A stretch of 64,000 nucleotides of DNA from NCBI GenBank assembly GCA_029237695.1, contig CM055280.1, positions 28,338,560 to 28,402,559 of the forward strand, given 5' to 3'. The notes under the pieces were generated by a model. It did not search any database and was not told the DNA's origin. It saw only the letters and a program-made list of their open reading frames with translations. Of the stretch, positions 45,601-58,063 are shown one piece after another. The translations under genes were made by a program, and so were the position numbers. Source of the DNA: Conchocele bisecta. Taxonomy: Eukaryota > Mollusca > Bivalvia > Lucinida > Thyasiridae. Each line of letters starts with the position of its first letter. Position 1 is the first letter of the stretch.

Positions 45601-47901
45601 TGGGGAAACCGGAGTACCCGGCGAAAACCACCTCATCCGGCAAGTAATGACAACATCACATACGTCTGTGTTGAGGTGAAGAGCTGTGATCGAACAGCTA
45701 CCGGGGACCAATGCCGGCGCTTTACTGCCGGTCCATATTGCTGTCTGCAGGTACTATACTATTTATGGTTATCGTGAGTATTTAGTAGTGGAACAATTAT
45801 ATTGACTGTCATATAATATCGATTATATGTGTATTAGTTGTGTCCTCCCTGTGGTATTTAATATATAGCATCTCCGTGTTCTTCTCGGAATTATTATAGT
45901 TGTGATTAAGATTGATTTCTTTGTTCCACATTTACGTATACTGACGGCGTCATGTCTTATTACTTTTTGCATATCATATGCATTCACATGTGCTGAATTT
46001 GGTCTTATGTTCAAACTAGCAAAACTCATTTAATGGCATATAACTACACAATAATTCAACAAAAATAAAGCAGTTGTATTGCTTATCTTTGAAACAATAC
46101 ACAGAGAAAATCGGTGTACATACATGACCTCATCATATAAATATGTTGCTCTACATCGGCAATAGTGGTCTGAAAACTCATCAATTACTTGTAGCTTACA
46201 AAGTAATAAGTGACATTAAAATGTTGTACATCAACAATCATGTGCATACAGCCGCTTTGTGGAAACTGAATACTTTCACAGAAAGAAAACATGTGACCAA
46301 AACACGCAATAATATCAGCGGGAGTCCTAAGTGGTTGTACTAAGTAGGTTGAACGCACCTAATGGTAGCCAGAAACTGGAATCAGCTACTGGATGGCTTA
46401 TGTTATTGTACGTAGTCACCGATTGTGACAGAAATATATAGACGTATCATCCATTTGTACTTGTTCAATTGCTATATTCAGACACTCATGTTGTTAATGA
46501 CGCTACCTAGAGGAGCCATTTCATGCGATGTTGCACAGTAAATCACATTGAGCATTTTATTTTTTTTTGGAGCCAATAATGTATTATATTCATATCCGGC
46601 GGCCATATTAGTCTTACGTTATTGTCAATGCTGTCTAATGGTGTATATCAAGGTAAAACAGTTATCTGTGACTTAATACCAGGATTTTGTCTACTTATGT
46701 ATTAGGTGTAGTATCCCAGTGTAATTACATACGAGTACACAAGTTAGTTGTATTGGAATAATTATATACCTAAATACAATATTGGTATACACATTCGCTC
46801 TGATATGGGGTCCGATTGCAAGTATATAGTGTTTCTTATTTCCAGGTACTGTTGCAAGTAATATATTCATATATGGCTGCCATCTTGGACTTCTGCTATA
46901 TAGGTTAGTATATAATTTCACTTCAAAGTTACAAAAAAAACACACATTCATTGTTTTAATAAACACATATTTAAAACAACGTATATTCTTTGATATGACC
47001 AATTAGTGAAAGTATGTACAATAGTCACATTTGGCGGCCATCTTGGGTCTTTTTCATATACAGTTAAGGAATTGAATTTTAAAGTTGCCCATTTGTGTCA
47101 GCACGTTAATACATTCATTATACTCTCTTATATGGTTTAATTTCCTCCTGGGCATGCAATTATATGGCACAATATATCTAGGTGGCAGCCATCTTGAATT
47201 TATGCAGATTTCTCCAAATGCTCAAGGGTAACAGGTTGTCATCAGTCGGATTCTAAAACTAGAAAGTCTACATAGGCAAAATCCGTAATAAAAAAATGAA
47301 GTTATTCAAAACAAGGTTAAGCCCCAAAATCGGCCTTTGGCGCCGGCCTAAAAACAGAATTACGGAAGTTAATTTATTCTGCCGGAAATTCTTCGGCAAG
47401 ATGGCGACCGAAGCGTTGTAAACTTTGTACACTTTATGTAGTCGGACAAAAGGAGCGATAAACACGTTATTTTAATAGGCAAGTCACCCATTGTCACTCG
47501 TACAGGCTATTTAATATACTTTCTGGTTTTGCACTGCTGGTTTAGCACCATTAGACGCGCTTTTAGACAATACTAAACATATTTAAAATCTTGAAATCAG
47601 TCGTTACAGTAGCTATCTTTGAGGCCTATGGCTGTAACGGTGGTAGTAAAGCCATAGTGCTATGTCTACCAAGTATCAAGTAAGAAAATACTTTAGCTAA
47701 AATGATTCGCCTCCGATATGTCATCTACGGCTGCAAGTTTACCCATTCAAAAAATGTGAGCAATCACAGTGCATACCCAAACCTGTTATATGAAGGTCAA
47801 AATTTAGTAAACTGTATATTTCATACATTTTAACAAATAACCTTTGATGTATTACTAGCAAATTGCCAGAAAATAATAGGAGGTTTTGGGAATTCCGATC
47901 G
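42603..47901. other. Non-coding flank (copy B)
   Basis: Counterpart of 5326-10874, including the ATGGC(T/C)GCC motifs. A ~130-bp stretch corresponding to 5775-5905 and the ~190-bp stretch of 9351-9550 are missing. No gene recognised. Confidence 0.6.
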
Positions 47902-47923
47902 TGACGTCATTTTCGCGCATGCG
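47902..47923 (+). promoter_or_regulatory. CRE plus NRF1-like promoter (copy B)
   Basis: TGACGTCA at 47902-47909 and GCGCATGCG at 47915-47923, identical in sequence and spacing to copy A. It lies 63-84 bp before the ATG at 47986. Confidence 0.55.
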
Positions 47924-47985
47924 TAAATAGCTGGCCGTCAATCGGCCGGCCAGTGGCCCATTATGTTTGTTCACGGAGCGTTACA

Positions 47986-48253
47986 ATGGATTTGACAACT
48001 CAGCAAAATATGTCAAGTGTGTCGCTCTACGTCAAAGGGTTGGACAGGGACGCGAGAGACAGATACTTCTCAAAGCTTATGTATGAAAAAACTCTAGATC
48101 GCTACAAGACCCGTTCCAGATTCCATCATCTAAATGGGAAAATGATCCGAGTAAATGGCCAGAGCTGGAATGTGGGCAAGTTTATGTTTATTTAATAACA
48201 CCTGCCCTGTACAACACTACGATGAGAAATTTCAAAAGTGTAGATGCCTACAG
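47986..48253 (+). pseudogene. Candidate first exon (copy B)
   Basis: Same exon as 10959-11230. The in-frame TGA of copy A is TCA here, so that lesion is absent. A one-base loss in the GAAAAAAC stretch (about 48087) shifts the frame 34 codons in. The donor-like CAG|GTTAGC is kept. A three-base loss near 48215 keeps frame. Confidence 0.45.
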
Positions 48254-49516
48254 GTTAGCATGACATCTATATTATATTTATATGACTGACCCATAGCTAC
48301 TGAGTAAACAATAAGAATTTTAATGTGTGTACAAAATGTGCTGTTGGAAACCAGTTGTCGACGGGTTCCATTAGGGTGACATACTTAAACCAAAATATGT
48401 GTGCACTGTTCCAAGCTGTAGATCAGCCCTTTATGTGATTTAAGGTCTCATTGTATGGAAGTTGTCTTCAAATGAGGCCAAAATTTAGTCGAAATTTTCC
48501 GCAAGTTACATATGTGCGGAGGGGATTTCCTATCCAGTACTTATTTACCACAACCCAAATGTATTACTTGGCATGATGCGGTTTCATACGCAGCATCAGT
48601 TACACTTGGCGTTTGATAAATACAGCTTTTGTAAGACCAGTGCGTAAATAATAAACCATTACAAATGAATCAGAATAAACACAAGTACACCGTCATATGC
48701 ATTATATTCGAGTATATACCTGCTTATCATAGTAAATACGGTTTGTTCATTGACCTTCACATATTTTTGAAATGACGAAGTGGCCTCCATAGACAGACTT
48801 TGTAAAAATCGTCATTGTGTGAAATCGGCTAAGAGTTGTGGGTACATATTTGGCTATTATGAAATTACATATACGATAAAAATGATTAGCCTATCTTTGT
48901 CGTCTAAATCAATGTAAATATGATTGAATATCTGTGTATTTTAAATAATGAAACAACTTCCGGGTTCTTTGAATCTTTCGAAATTAGAAGCTGATTTAGA
49001 GTAGGAATATAACATTATGAAAATTATATTCATTTAGAAATGTCATAACAATTAACCTTATTTGTCAAATGTATGTCACTGTAGACGATGCTTTGCGAAT
49101 TCATGTTTTTCCATCGTGAACTTTGTCTACAATACATCCCACAAATTGGGATTATTTTAGTGTGTTAACGGCATTCGACTGATTTTGTGTGTAATTCGGT
49201 CTACAGTGTAAACATAAAATGTAGACATTCGCCAGTTACACAAAGTGCATTACAAATGGTAAGTTTCCCCAAATTAACCTACTATACCGGCCTCTGTATG
49301 TATTTCGTATATTTTATTAGACATCGGAAGTGTTAAATAGCCCAAATTCTGCCAATTTATCTAACGATGTCGACCGGAAGCGATGTACATTTCCGGTGGG
49401 GGGATACTTTTCTTTTTATAAATGGTATAATTAGCATCCCATACAATTCAGTACATGATGTCTATGCAAGTTGTTAAGATACATTTTAATATGGTTGAAC
49501 TGTAGAGAATATAATA
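48254..49516. other. No gene recognised
   Basis: Counterpart of 11231-12503. A stop (TGA for TGC) breaks the open stretch seen in copy A at 11302, which argues against coding there. Confidence 0.55.
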
Positions 49517-50001
49517 ACATGCCCACTTAGTAGAAACAAAATGTTGTTTATATCTGAGACATTTTCTAGCAAAATAAACATTCATTCACCATTACCCCAC
49601 GCATTGATTGGCATTATTGTACATTTTATATTAGAAGTAAAATTTCCACACTGATATCATGGGCGATAACCGTGTTTCCTTAAAATGTTAACGGGCATTA
49701 CTGTTTATTCTCTGTATTTATTTTTGGATGTGTAATGATCATACTTTATAATCTGTCTATACTATTATTTTTTCAGGTTAAGAATTTAATTAGCATAAAT
49801 AGCTAAACAAATATCATGCCTCATTTGCATATGAAAATAGCCTGATACCACCGTGCGTCACTATCAGTAAAATAAATATTACTAAATGATTATATCTGTA
49901 TAGCGGGCACTTGTAATTTTTAGAACTGGTGGAATAGTGAAACAATTATACACTTATTTAATACCTATAAAGAACAGTCTGTGCCTACTGAGTGGGCATG
50001 T
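49517..50001. mobile_element. MITE-like element (copy B)
   Basis: Same insertion as 12504-12997. Its ends ACATGCCCACTTAGTAGA and CTACTGAGTGGGCATGT pair slightly better than in copy A. Confidence 0.7.
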
Positions 50002-51330
50002 ACCTTTAAATTTAATTTTACTTGCAATAGTTTTGACTGAGCAGCACATGTCTGTATGGTGTCCTACTATAGAGTCAATAGTGTTTTCGATATGTTTTCG
50101 ATAGACGTTACCTCTGGAACAATGTTACGTACACATGTGCTCAATTAATTGTGCTACTATGGTGCTCATTTAGATGTTATGTACTACATAGTAATGCAAA
50201 TTGTGACGCTAGACTAAATGTTAAAAGAGTGATATTAATTAACACACTGTATACTGCATCCTTGCCTCGTCAGGCACACATTTATTGTGCTGTGCGTTGC
50301 ATACCGTGTGTTTAATACTATAGTGCGGAGTTAGATGTTACCACATACTAATGCAAATTGTGACGCTGCATACAGTGTGTTGATTAATATGGTGCTCAGT
50401 TAGATGTTACTACATACTTATGCAAAGTGTAAACATGTATTTATTATGATGATTTAGAAACGAATACAAATGCTCCATAAACATTGTTCTGTTATTTATC
50501 ACAAGTTATCCCAGTATGTGTTGCGTACATGTGGATGGAGAAATGTGGCTTATGGGTTTTGCCACCACTGTAGATCCAGACCGGTCTTGAATCCGCAGTC
50601 TGATCATGATCTTCAGTGTTTAGCATTCCATCAATAAAACATCACTTTCTCCAGTCACAGTATTGTTGTGGCAACCGACCAGTTGCAACACAGCACCTAG
50701 CGAGTGTAATGGTGGCAACCAGCGACTTTCGACATCGGTCTGTGCATTCACTCAGTCAGATAAGAATGTTCACTATTTGTCAATTACCGTATTGGTGGGT
50801 ATTACTATATGACAATTCTGCTATTCATTTATGTATCAAATGGATTGATTGAATCGGCTTTTGCAGAGCTTACCTGTTCCCCATGGCATTCCAACGAATA
50901 ATGTATCCATGCATCATATTATCGATCATGGAATGAATGACACTTTATGTGACAGTGACTTGAAAAATGGGACGCATGATATTTGTGACCAGTGTATCTC
51001 CTGATATACACTGTGGTCGCAATACCCATACATGACATTTCGTCAATTACAGCCACATCATTACCATTATCTCAAACGTTTGAGAAACAAACAATTGAGT
51101 AATTGACTGATTGATTGATATGGATTTTATGTCAGTTCAATAGTAATGTCGTACATAGACAAGAATGGAACTTTACACCATTTCCCAAGGCACATACAAA
51201 TGGGACACATGTATAAGAGTCCTGGGAACAACAGAATAATGACATCTGGCAGGAACATCATTAGAACTTCCACCACCAGCAGTTCTGGAAGAAATTATAC
51301 CAGCATTACTGGTAAGTAAACATACATATG
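50002..51330. other. Non-coding, with short tandem repeats
   Basis: Counterpart of 12998-14321, with the same TTAGATGTTAC repeats. Confidence 0.5.
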
Positions 51331-51538
51331 GCTGTGATTGGAGAAATGCGACCAGTGTGGATCCAGATCAGCCTGTACATCGTCACAGTCCGTTCAGGAC
51401 CTGCATTGTACGCCATTCCATCAATGAAACGCCCTTCGTGCTTCTAACAAGCAATATAATTTATAATTAGCTACAGGAGTATGCTATTTCATCTATACTG
51501 GTCACAAATCCCATAAACTCCATTTCTCCCGTCACAGC
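51331..51538. mobile_element. Fold-back MITE-like element (copy B)
   Basis: Same insertion as 14322-14535. The ends are GCTGTGATTGGAGAAATG and CATTTCTCCCGTCACAGC. A small internal deletion removes the inner CATCTGGATC. Confidence 0.65.
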
Positions 51539-52962
51539 TTCAAATATGCATCTTGAATAATTGAATAATGCAGTGTGTTCCCTGATACAAAAATCACACA
51601 CTGTCGCCAAGGATGTCAACATTAGAGAGGTTCTGCTTAATTTTAATTTATTTTTATTTAAATAGAAAATCACCCTTCCCATTTAGCCATTTTAAAGTGG
51701 ATTATCTTCCTAGGCTTCCTAGTAAAATGAAATTACGGTAATCTCCCTTTGTTTCATATACAAATATTTCCAGTTTGCACCATAACATTAAAATGGGTCA
51801 TGGTACGGGCAAATTAATGACAGATAGTATGTACGTATAGTCCAAACATCGTTATTATGATGTATGTAGCTTAATTTATGAACACATATAGTAATTACAT
51901 GAAGATTTGTGTAAGATTTGCGTAGATTTGAGTAAATCGTGTCGCCCTCAAATAGTACACATCAATGCGCTTCAACTGCCATGTTGAACTACCGGATTTA
52001 TTTCCCCGAGACATCTGTAAATCCGACAAAGAAACGAGTGCGGAGCACAAATAAATCCGTTATTTCAAAATGTTAGTGGAATAAATTGTATATTACATGC
52101 TTTTCTAAATATATTAAATGTTTTCTTAGACCAACTTATAACGTTGTCAAACAATTTTGACGTTAGCGTATGAATTGTTTCTTAGCCGGAAACTGTTGAT
52201 CTTTGATATGTATTGTGTATGTACAGTCTACATAATTTTACATAATTCTATTTCTACACTTCGTCCCAGTATAGGTTAGACACCTCCAAATAGTTTTACT
52301 ATATAATTTAACCGAATGCCATCCAATAAGGCCAGTCTCCCCTACTTTCACTATTCGTATGGATGCTGTGGGACCCACTTGTACATGACCTGCAGCTAGT
52401 CTGTACTGGTTCTTCATGAACTAAACAATAGGTTCACTTACTCCTAAGAAAGGAAAATCCCACCTTGTCAGTTCCTCCAATATTGTTTACATTTTTTGGC
52501 CACGGAAACTCTGTTTACATCACGTGACCAACAGGTTCAGTGTTTTCTTTTAAGTGCTACACATGTGCTGAAAACTGGTGTTAAAAGCACCCCAAAATGT
52601 TCCTCAAGTGAAAGTGGGTAGTAATGGATAGTAATGGATCAAGATTTGCAAGAAAACGGTGTCTGTGACCTCAAAACACCTGCACTATTTTTTTTATACC
52701 GGACTATGTTTACCCCCTGGGCGACTTCGCACCATTTGGTATCCTCTAACCTATAGTTGCTGGAAGTAACTGCAGAATACACCAGTATCGTCCATGCCCA
52801 GACTTACGGTGCTCTCCATAGGTTTCCTCTGCCGAGTAGAGAATCTGATCTGATTCCTACTTTAATTAGCTCTTAATTGTGAAATATTTTCCGTATTTTG
52901 AAATAAATGTCAGTATTGTAAAAGTTAAAGTTTTTGTTTTTAAATAAATTGTATCATTGTAG
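51539..52962. other. No gene recognised
   Basis: Counterpart of 14536-15994. A ten-base duplication (GTAATGGATA) near 52620 is private to this copy. Confidence 0.6.
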
Positions 52963-53034
52963 TATAGGCGCGGATACAGGGGAGGGTCCAGGGGGTGGGT
53001 CCAGACCAAAACATCCCCCCCTCACCACTCCCCT

Positions 53035-53092
<58 letters not shown>

Positions 53093-53265
53093 CCTGCTCC
53101 CGACTTTTTTCGTGGCCTAGGTGTCAGGAAATCGCATCTGCGGCGATCTGGCATTTAAAAATTTCATGGGGGAGGACCCCCAGACCCCACGACTCGCGGA
53201 GGTCAGCTACGACGAATAGTAATTACAGACCACGCCCTGCAATTATTTCTGTATCCTCGCCTGTA
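52963..53265. mobile_element. MITE-like element with expanded poly-C (copy B)
   Basis: Same insertion as 15995-16259, with GTAG on both sides (52959-52962, 53266-53269). The C run at 53036-53091 is 56 nt, against 14 in copy A. The left G-rich part also differs (GGGGAGGGTCCAGGGGGTGG). Confidence 0.75.
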
Positions 53266-53315
53266 GTAGGACTAGAAAATTAAGTAATGCCTTTCCCCAA
53301 CTGGACCCCAACAAA

Positions 53316-53382
53316 AAAATACATATCCGACCACGGGACTCGAACCGGGGACCTCTGTATTTCCGTACCTTTGTCGTTACTG
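53316..53382 (-). repeat. tRNA-like sequence split by the Polinton, left part (copy B)
   Basis: B box GGTTCGAGTCCC on the minus strand (53335-53346) and TTACTG at 53377-53382 directly before the Polinton end. The insertion site is the same as in copy A. Confidence 0.55.
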
Positions 53383-53497
53383 AGTAGTATAGAGGGAGTC
53401 AAAATGATAACAGCAACCATTGTGCTGTTATTGAGCGGTATTGTAGCTCCCACCACCAACAAGTATTAAATGAGAAAATGGTCTTGTAGTCCCAATT
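53383..53497 (+). repeat. Polinton left terminal repeat (B), with deletions
   Basis: Matches 16377-16517 but lacks one arm of the internal CCACCACCAAC palindrome (after ACCAACAA, near 53461) and the ATATTGGAGATT at the inner edge. Confidence 0.9.
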
Positions 53498-53780
53498 GGG
53501 ATATTTTATATTCCAACACCGCATTTTCCTCCTCCAATATAGCTAATTTATTCCGTCCATCAGCAACTAATTCTACCAACTCTAGTCTACCACGTTCACC
53601 TTTAGCCACCTGGCAGCGCAGTTGATTATGTCTACAAAGAGTTTGGGCACTAACAAATTTACAAGGGCATCTGGGGAATTGAAATTGTGGGGCGACACAA
53701 GGAAATTTTCTACGTCTCGATAGATGCCTTCGTAGATAGTCTGTACATGCAAAAGTCTTACAACAAGTCACACACTCCAT
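53466..53780 (-). CDS. Polinton zinc-finger/coiled-coil protein (B)
   Basis: 104 residues from ATG 53780. It is the same protein as 16503-16799 with two notable changes. The first cysteine of the second finger is phenylalanine (FQFPRCPC, where A has FQCPRCSC), so that finger should not bind zinc normally. The deletion in the terminal repeat lets the frame run on, adding LGLQDHFLI. The coiled coil is kept. Confidence 0.7.
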   Translation of the reverse strand: MECVTCCKTFACTDYLRRHLSRRRKFPCVAPQFQFPRCPCKFVSAQTLCRHNQLRCQVAKGERGRLELVELVADGRNKLAILEEENAVLEYKISQLGLQDHFLI

Positions 53781-53786
53781 TATATA

Positions 53787-53911
53787 TGTATATACTTTTG
53801 TCATAACCTATGAAATTTATCTGTTCATTTGGACGCGAAAAAAACATGATGTAAATTTTTCACGTCCAATTGAACAGATAAATTTCATAGGTTATAACAA
53901 AAGTATATACA
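53787..53911. promoter_or_regulatory. Palindromic divergent promoter (B)
   Basis: Arms 53787-53835 and 53863-53911 match at 47 of 49 positions. They end 6 nt before each start codon (53780 minus, 53918 plus). Symmetry is better than in copy A, so B is probably closer to the original. Confidence 0.8.
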
Positions 53912-53917
53912 GAAAAT

Positions 53918-56900
53918 ATGATAACGCCAGAAACTAGAGCAGAAATAGAAAGTTTGAGAAGAGAAGCCGAATCTCTTGGTATTGTCTATAGCAACCGTCT
54001 GCGCGTTCATGGGTTAAATAAGCTGATAACCGCCATACAGAATGAGGCGTTTACACGTCGAGTAGGTAGCGCATACTCCAGAGGTGCCTTCACAAATGCC
54101 GTCTTGGGGTCTCAGGAGTTAACAACTCAAATAGAAAAACGACTACAAATAGAGAGTATAATTGGACTGAGAACGGCCGCCCTGCCGGCTTCCCCCGCCG
54201 TAGTTAAACCAAAGCATAAACTTAAAACCGCCCTCCTACACGCGATAGCTGACGAGGGCGAGGCTATTCTAGCAGTTAGAGACGAAGAGATGGAGAAAGT
54301 CGAGCAGGATAGACGCACGTTCACGTTCTCATTTAGGAAACACGTAGAAAATGAAATACCTGATAGTATAGTAGAGAAATTAACTTCTCATCTGACAACA
54401 AACTTCCACCTAAGATATTCATACTCCTACAAACTGCAACACATTGAGGAAAAAGATCACCGAGGTCGCGCAAAGACGATAATATTTAATAAGAATCTTG
54501 GGGAGAGTAGGTGGATGGACTCCTTAGGTGAAGTAGAGAAATGGGCGAAAGATAACGAGAAAAAGAGGATGGATACAGATAAAGTCGAGAGGCCCAACAC
54601 GAAATGGACGTTCGTGAGGTGGGAGCAGGTTTATATAAAACTAGTGCAGGGAACACGAGGAGTAGATCTCGGGCTGACTTCCAAACACGCGGCTTGTGGA
54701 CCTCTCACAGACTGGTTGAGGAATAAGAAAGGTATGTACTCGTTAGACAAACACAACGATGAGCTGTGTCTATTCAGGTGCCTGGCCGTTCATGGCGAGG
54801 CTGACCCAGACAGGTGTACCGCCCAAGCCAGAGAGATGAGTGCTAAGTATTTCGGTAAGAGAGAGCCTGTGCCTATTCCGCTAGACGAGCTGAAAAAGGT
54901 TGAGGAGAAGTTTAAGGTGGGTATAGAAGTATATCAGCCAACCGAGAGTGGAATATGGTGGTTGAGGAAGGCACCAGCACACTATGAGGAGGTAGGTACG
55001 AAGCATATGACGATAGGCATCTACTAAAACCACGCGTTCCTGATAAAAAACCTAAAAGGTCTGTCGAAAACGTACGCCTGCGAAACTTGCAAACAGAGGT
55101 TCACGAAGGCTAGTAACGTTACTCGGCACGGACCCAAGTGCATGAAGGGCGAGACACACGCCGTATGCGAAGGGAAAGTTATCGAGCGCCCTCGCTCCGC
55201 GTTCGAGAAGGCCTTCTACCCAAAGAGTGTTGGAAGCCTAGGGGCACTTGATTGGATGGCGTCTGTTGAGAGTGAGGAGAACGTGCACATCCACCACGAG
55301 CAGTGTGGGCACGGCGGGAGAGGTGGATCTGTGGATCACCAGTAGATGGATACTTCAAGGAAAATAACACGGTGTACCAGTATAACGGATGTTTCTGGCA
55401 CGGCTGTCCGAAACATCACCCGGCGAGATGGTACGAGTTTCGCACCGGCAACAAGCGGGATAAAGAGATCCGTGAAGCAGGAGTTAACTTCGTGATAATG
55501 TGGGAGTGTAAGTATAACAGAACCGGCGCTAAGATTAAGACAGGATGTCCCACCACACTGTACCCGTACCAGATAGTATACGATTTTGAAGCGTATCTGA
55601 GTAAGGAAGGGACGACCGACCAAACACCAGACCTATCGTACGAGACAGAGCACGTGTCCGTAAGCGTTATCATAGGGGACAGCCTGTCCGGAACCGTATG
55701 TCACATCTGTGCCACAGATCCTGCCAAACTTGTAAGTAAGTTCATAGAAGATCTGCAGGAGAGGGGTAGGGACATTCGCGAAGAAGTGGGTCGCCGGTAC
55801 AGGTTCGAGGACACGGAGCACCTCAGGCCTCGCCAAGTGGATGAGATAAACAGGTGGATAGATCAGGTCCCAGTGTTGGGTTTCAACTGCAGTAGGTATG
55901 ACATCAACCTCATCAAGAAACATCTGGTGGGCAAGCTGGTAGACACGACCACGAAAGTTATGGTAGGCAAGCGGACCAACGACACCATATTCCTATTCAC
56001 TCCGGAATTCAGATTCATGGACGTTCTCCTGTATCTTGGTCCGGGAGTCAGTTACGATAAGTGGGTGGATTAAGGCATACGACTGCTCATCTCAAAAGTC
56101 TTTTTTCCCGTATGAGTGGTTCGATTCTGTAGACAAGCTAGACTATCAAGGGCTCCCTGACATAGAGCACTGGTATTCCAAACTCAGATGTGAGATGCTG
56201 GTATCCGAGGAGCAGCTGGAGGAGTGCAGGAGATTTTTTTGTGGAAAAAGGAATGAGAACATTTAAGGACTGGGTGAGATGCTACAACGATCTCGACGTA
56301 TCACCATTTCTAGAGGCATTAGGTAAGATGTGTGATTTTTACAAACATAGAGGAGTAGATATATTCAAAGACGCCGTTACCCTGCCAGGAGTAGCCATCC
56401 AATATCTGATGCGAGGAACGGCGTCGGCTAGTGTTGGTATCCCGGGAAAAGCTGGATCCGGACCGAAGACTGGCCAGCTGTATGCCCCAGAGAAAGAGAC
56501 GTACGAGATGTTGCAGGGAGCTCTAGTCGGAGGACCGTCTATCGTGTTCACCAGATACGCCGAGGCAGGTGTTTCAAAGATACGCCCAAACAGTAAGGGT
56601 GAAGGGAAACCGTGTCAGGCAGTCCTCGGGTACGACGCTAACGCCTTGTATCTGTCGACACTCACAAAAGAGATGCCGTGCGGTAAGGAAACTATACACC
56701 ACAATAAGACACCACAACCAAAAGATCATAGACAAGTTCTGTCAACGGGTACACAGGGGAAGCGATTACTGGTTCGGGTTTGCCGAGGTGGATATGGAAG
56801 TCCCCGAGAGCCTGAGAGAAAAGTTTGAAGAGATGTCTCCGCCGTTCATAAACAGGGTAGTTGAAGAGGAGCAGGTTTCAGAGCACATGCTCCAGTATCT

Positions 56901-57997
56901 GAAAAAGACAGGCAGGAATCGAGGAGGCGGAACATAATTAGTGGGCATGCTGTCGGCAAAAAAGATGCTGCTGTATGCCCCGCTGTTGAAGTGGTATCTG
57001 GAGCACGGGCTAGTGATAACAGGCCTCCACAGGATCCTAGACTACGAAGCTGGAAAACCCTTCGCGTTGTTTGTCGAAGAGGTGACTGCGGCTAGGAGGA
57101 CCGGAGACGTAGATGAGTCGAAGAAGCCGGTAGCTGAAATAATGAAGTTGCTTGGTAATTCGTGTTGTGGTAAGATGATTGAGGCACCAGAGAGACACCT
57201 TGACACTACGTACACTAAAAATGAGAGCTGTGTGGATAAAGCACTACGCTCAGCGTTCTTCGAAGATCTGGAAGAGATCGGAGACGCGTATGAGATATCT
57301 AGTAGGAAGGCTAAGTTTGCTGTTAAGAGAACGTTTCACTGTGGGATAGCCGTGTACCAACTAGCCAAGCTGAGAATGTTAGAGTTCTATTGCGACTTCC
57401 TAGACAAGTACGTATCGAGAAAGGACTTTGAACTAATTCAGATGGATACGGACAGCATGTACAGGTGTGACTGCTAAACCGGATAGTACAGCTAACGATG
57501 AAAGCCTAGACGCGCTGGTGAAGCCTAGACAACGTGTGACATACGAGAAAGATAAGCGCAATTGGCTCGCATGGGACCAATGGAGTAACAGGGAACCTGG
57601 GCTGTTCAAGATGGAGTTCCAACGAGATAGAGCTATAGCGCTATCCAGTAAGTGTTATTTCGTAGAAAAGCTGGCTGAGAGCGAAGACTCCAAGTGGCAT
57701 CCGACCAGGCACCAACGACGCGCGCTGGCCACACAACCAACTCCTATCGAGATTGGAATTGAAACCCCGGGCGTAGTGAAGCATTCCTCTAAGGAAATGA
57801 GTAAGAGAACCAACAGCGTGAGTTGGAATAGATATAAGAACGCGTTGGAAGGCCATAGAGACGTGGCTAAAAATATAGGGTTCAGTATGAACGGTGGAGT
57901 AATGAAAACATACACCCAGAGTAAACTTGGGCTGTCGGCGTACTACGACAAGAGGAGAGTGATGAAAGACGGGGTACACACAGAGCCTCTAACATAG
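53918..57997 (+). pseudogene. polB: Protein-primed family B DNA polymerase (B), broken but nearly full length
   Basis: About 1,360 codons, the usual size for Polinton polymerases. The first 369 codons are open (to the TAA at 55025). Landmarks: C2HC finger (55079-55141), GCFWHGCPKHH (about 55389-55420), exonuclease I YDFEAY (about 55580), exonuclease II GFNCSRYD (about 55878), motif A YDANALYLS (56631-56654), motif B LGNSCCGK (57151-57174) and motif C DTDS (about 57446). Lesions: stop at 55025, frameshift near 55315, stop at 56071 shared with copy A, a T-run frameshift near 56237, stop at 56935 and a frame change just after motif C (about 57462). Catalytic motifs are intact in sequence, but no continuous product is possible. 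Confidence 0.94.
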
Positions 57998-58063
57998 GTA
58001 AACAAAAAAAAAGAACTCTACAAAAGGGGAGAATACTAAAGGCTCTGACGAGAGCCTGACCGA

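Noticed and set aside
52934..53158. Poly-proline and poly-glycine frames
   Set aside because: Product of the C56 homopolymer in a small transposon, not a gene.
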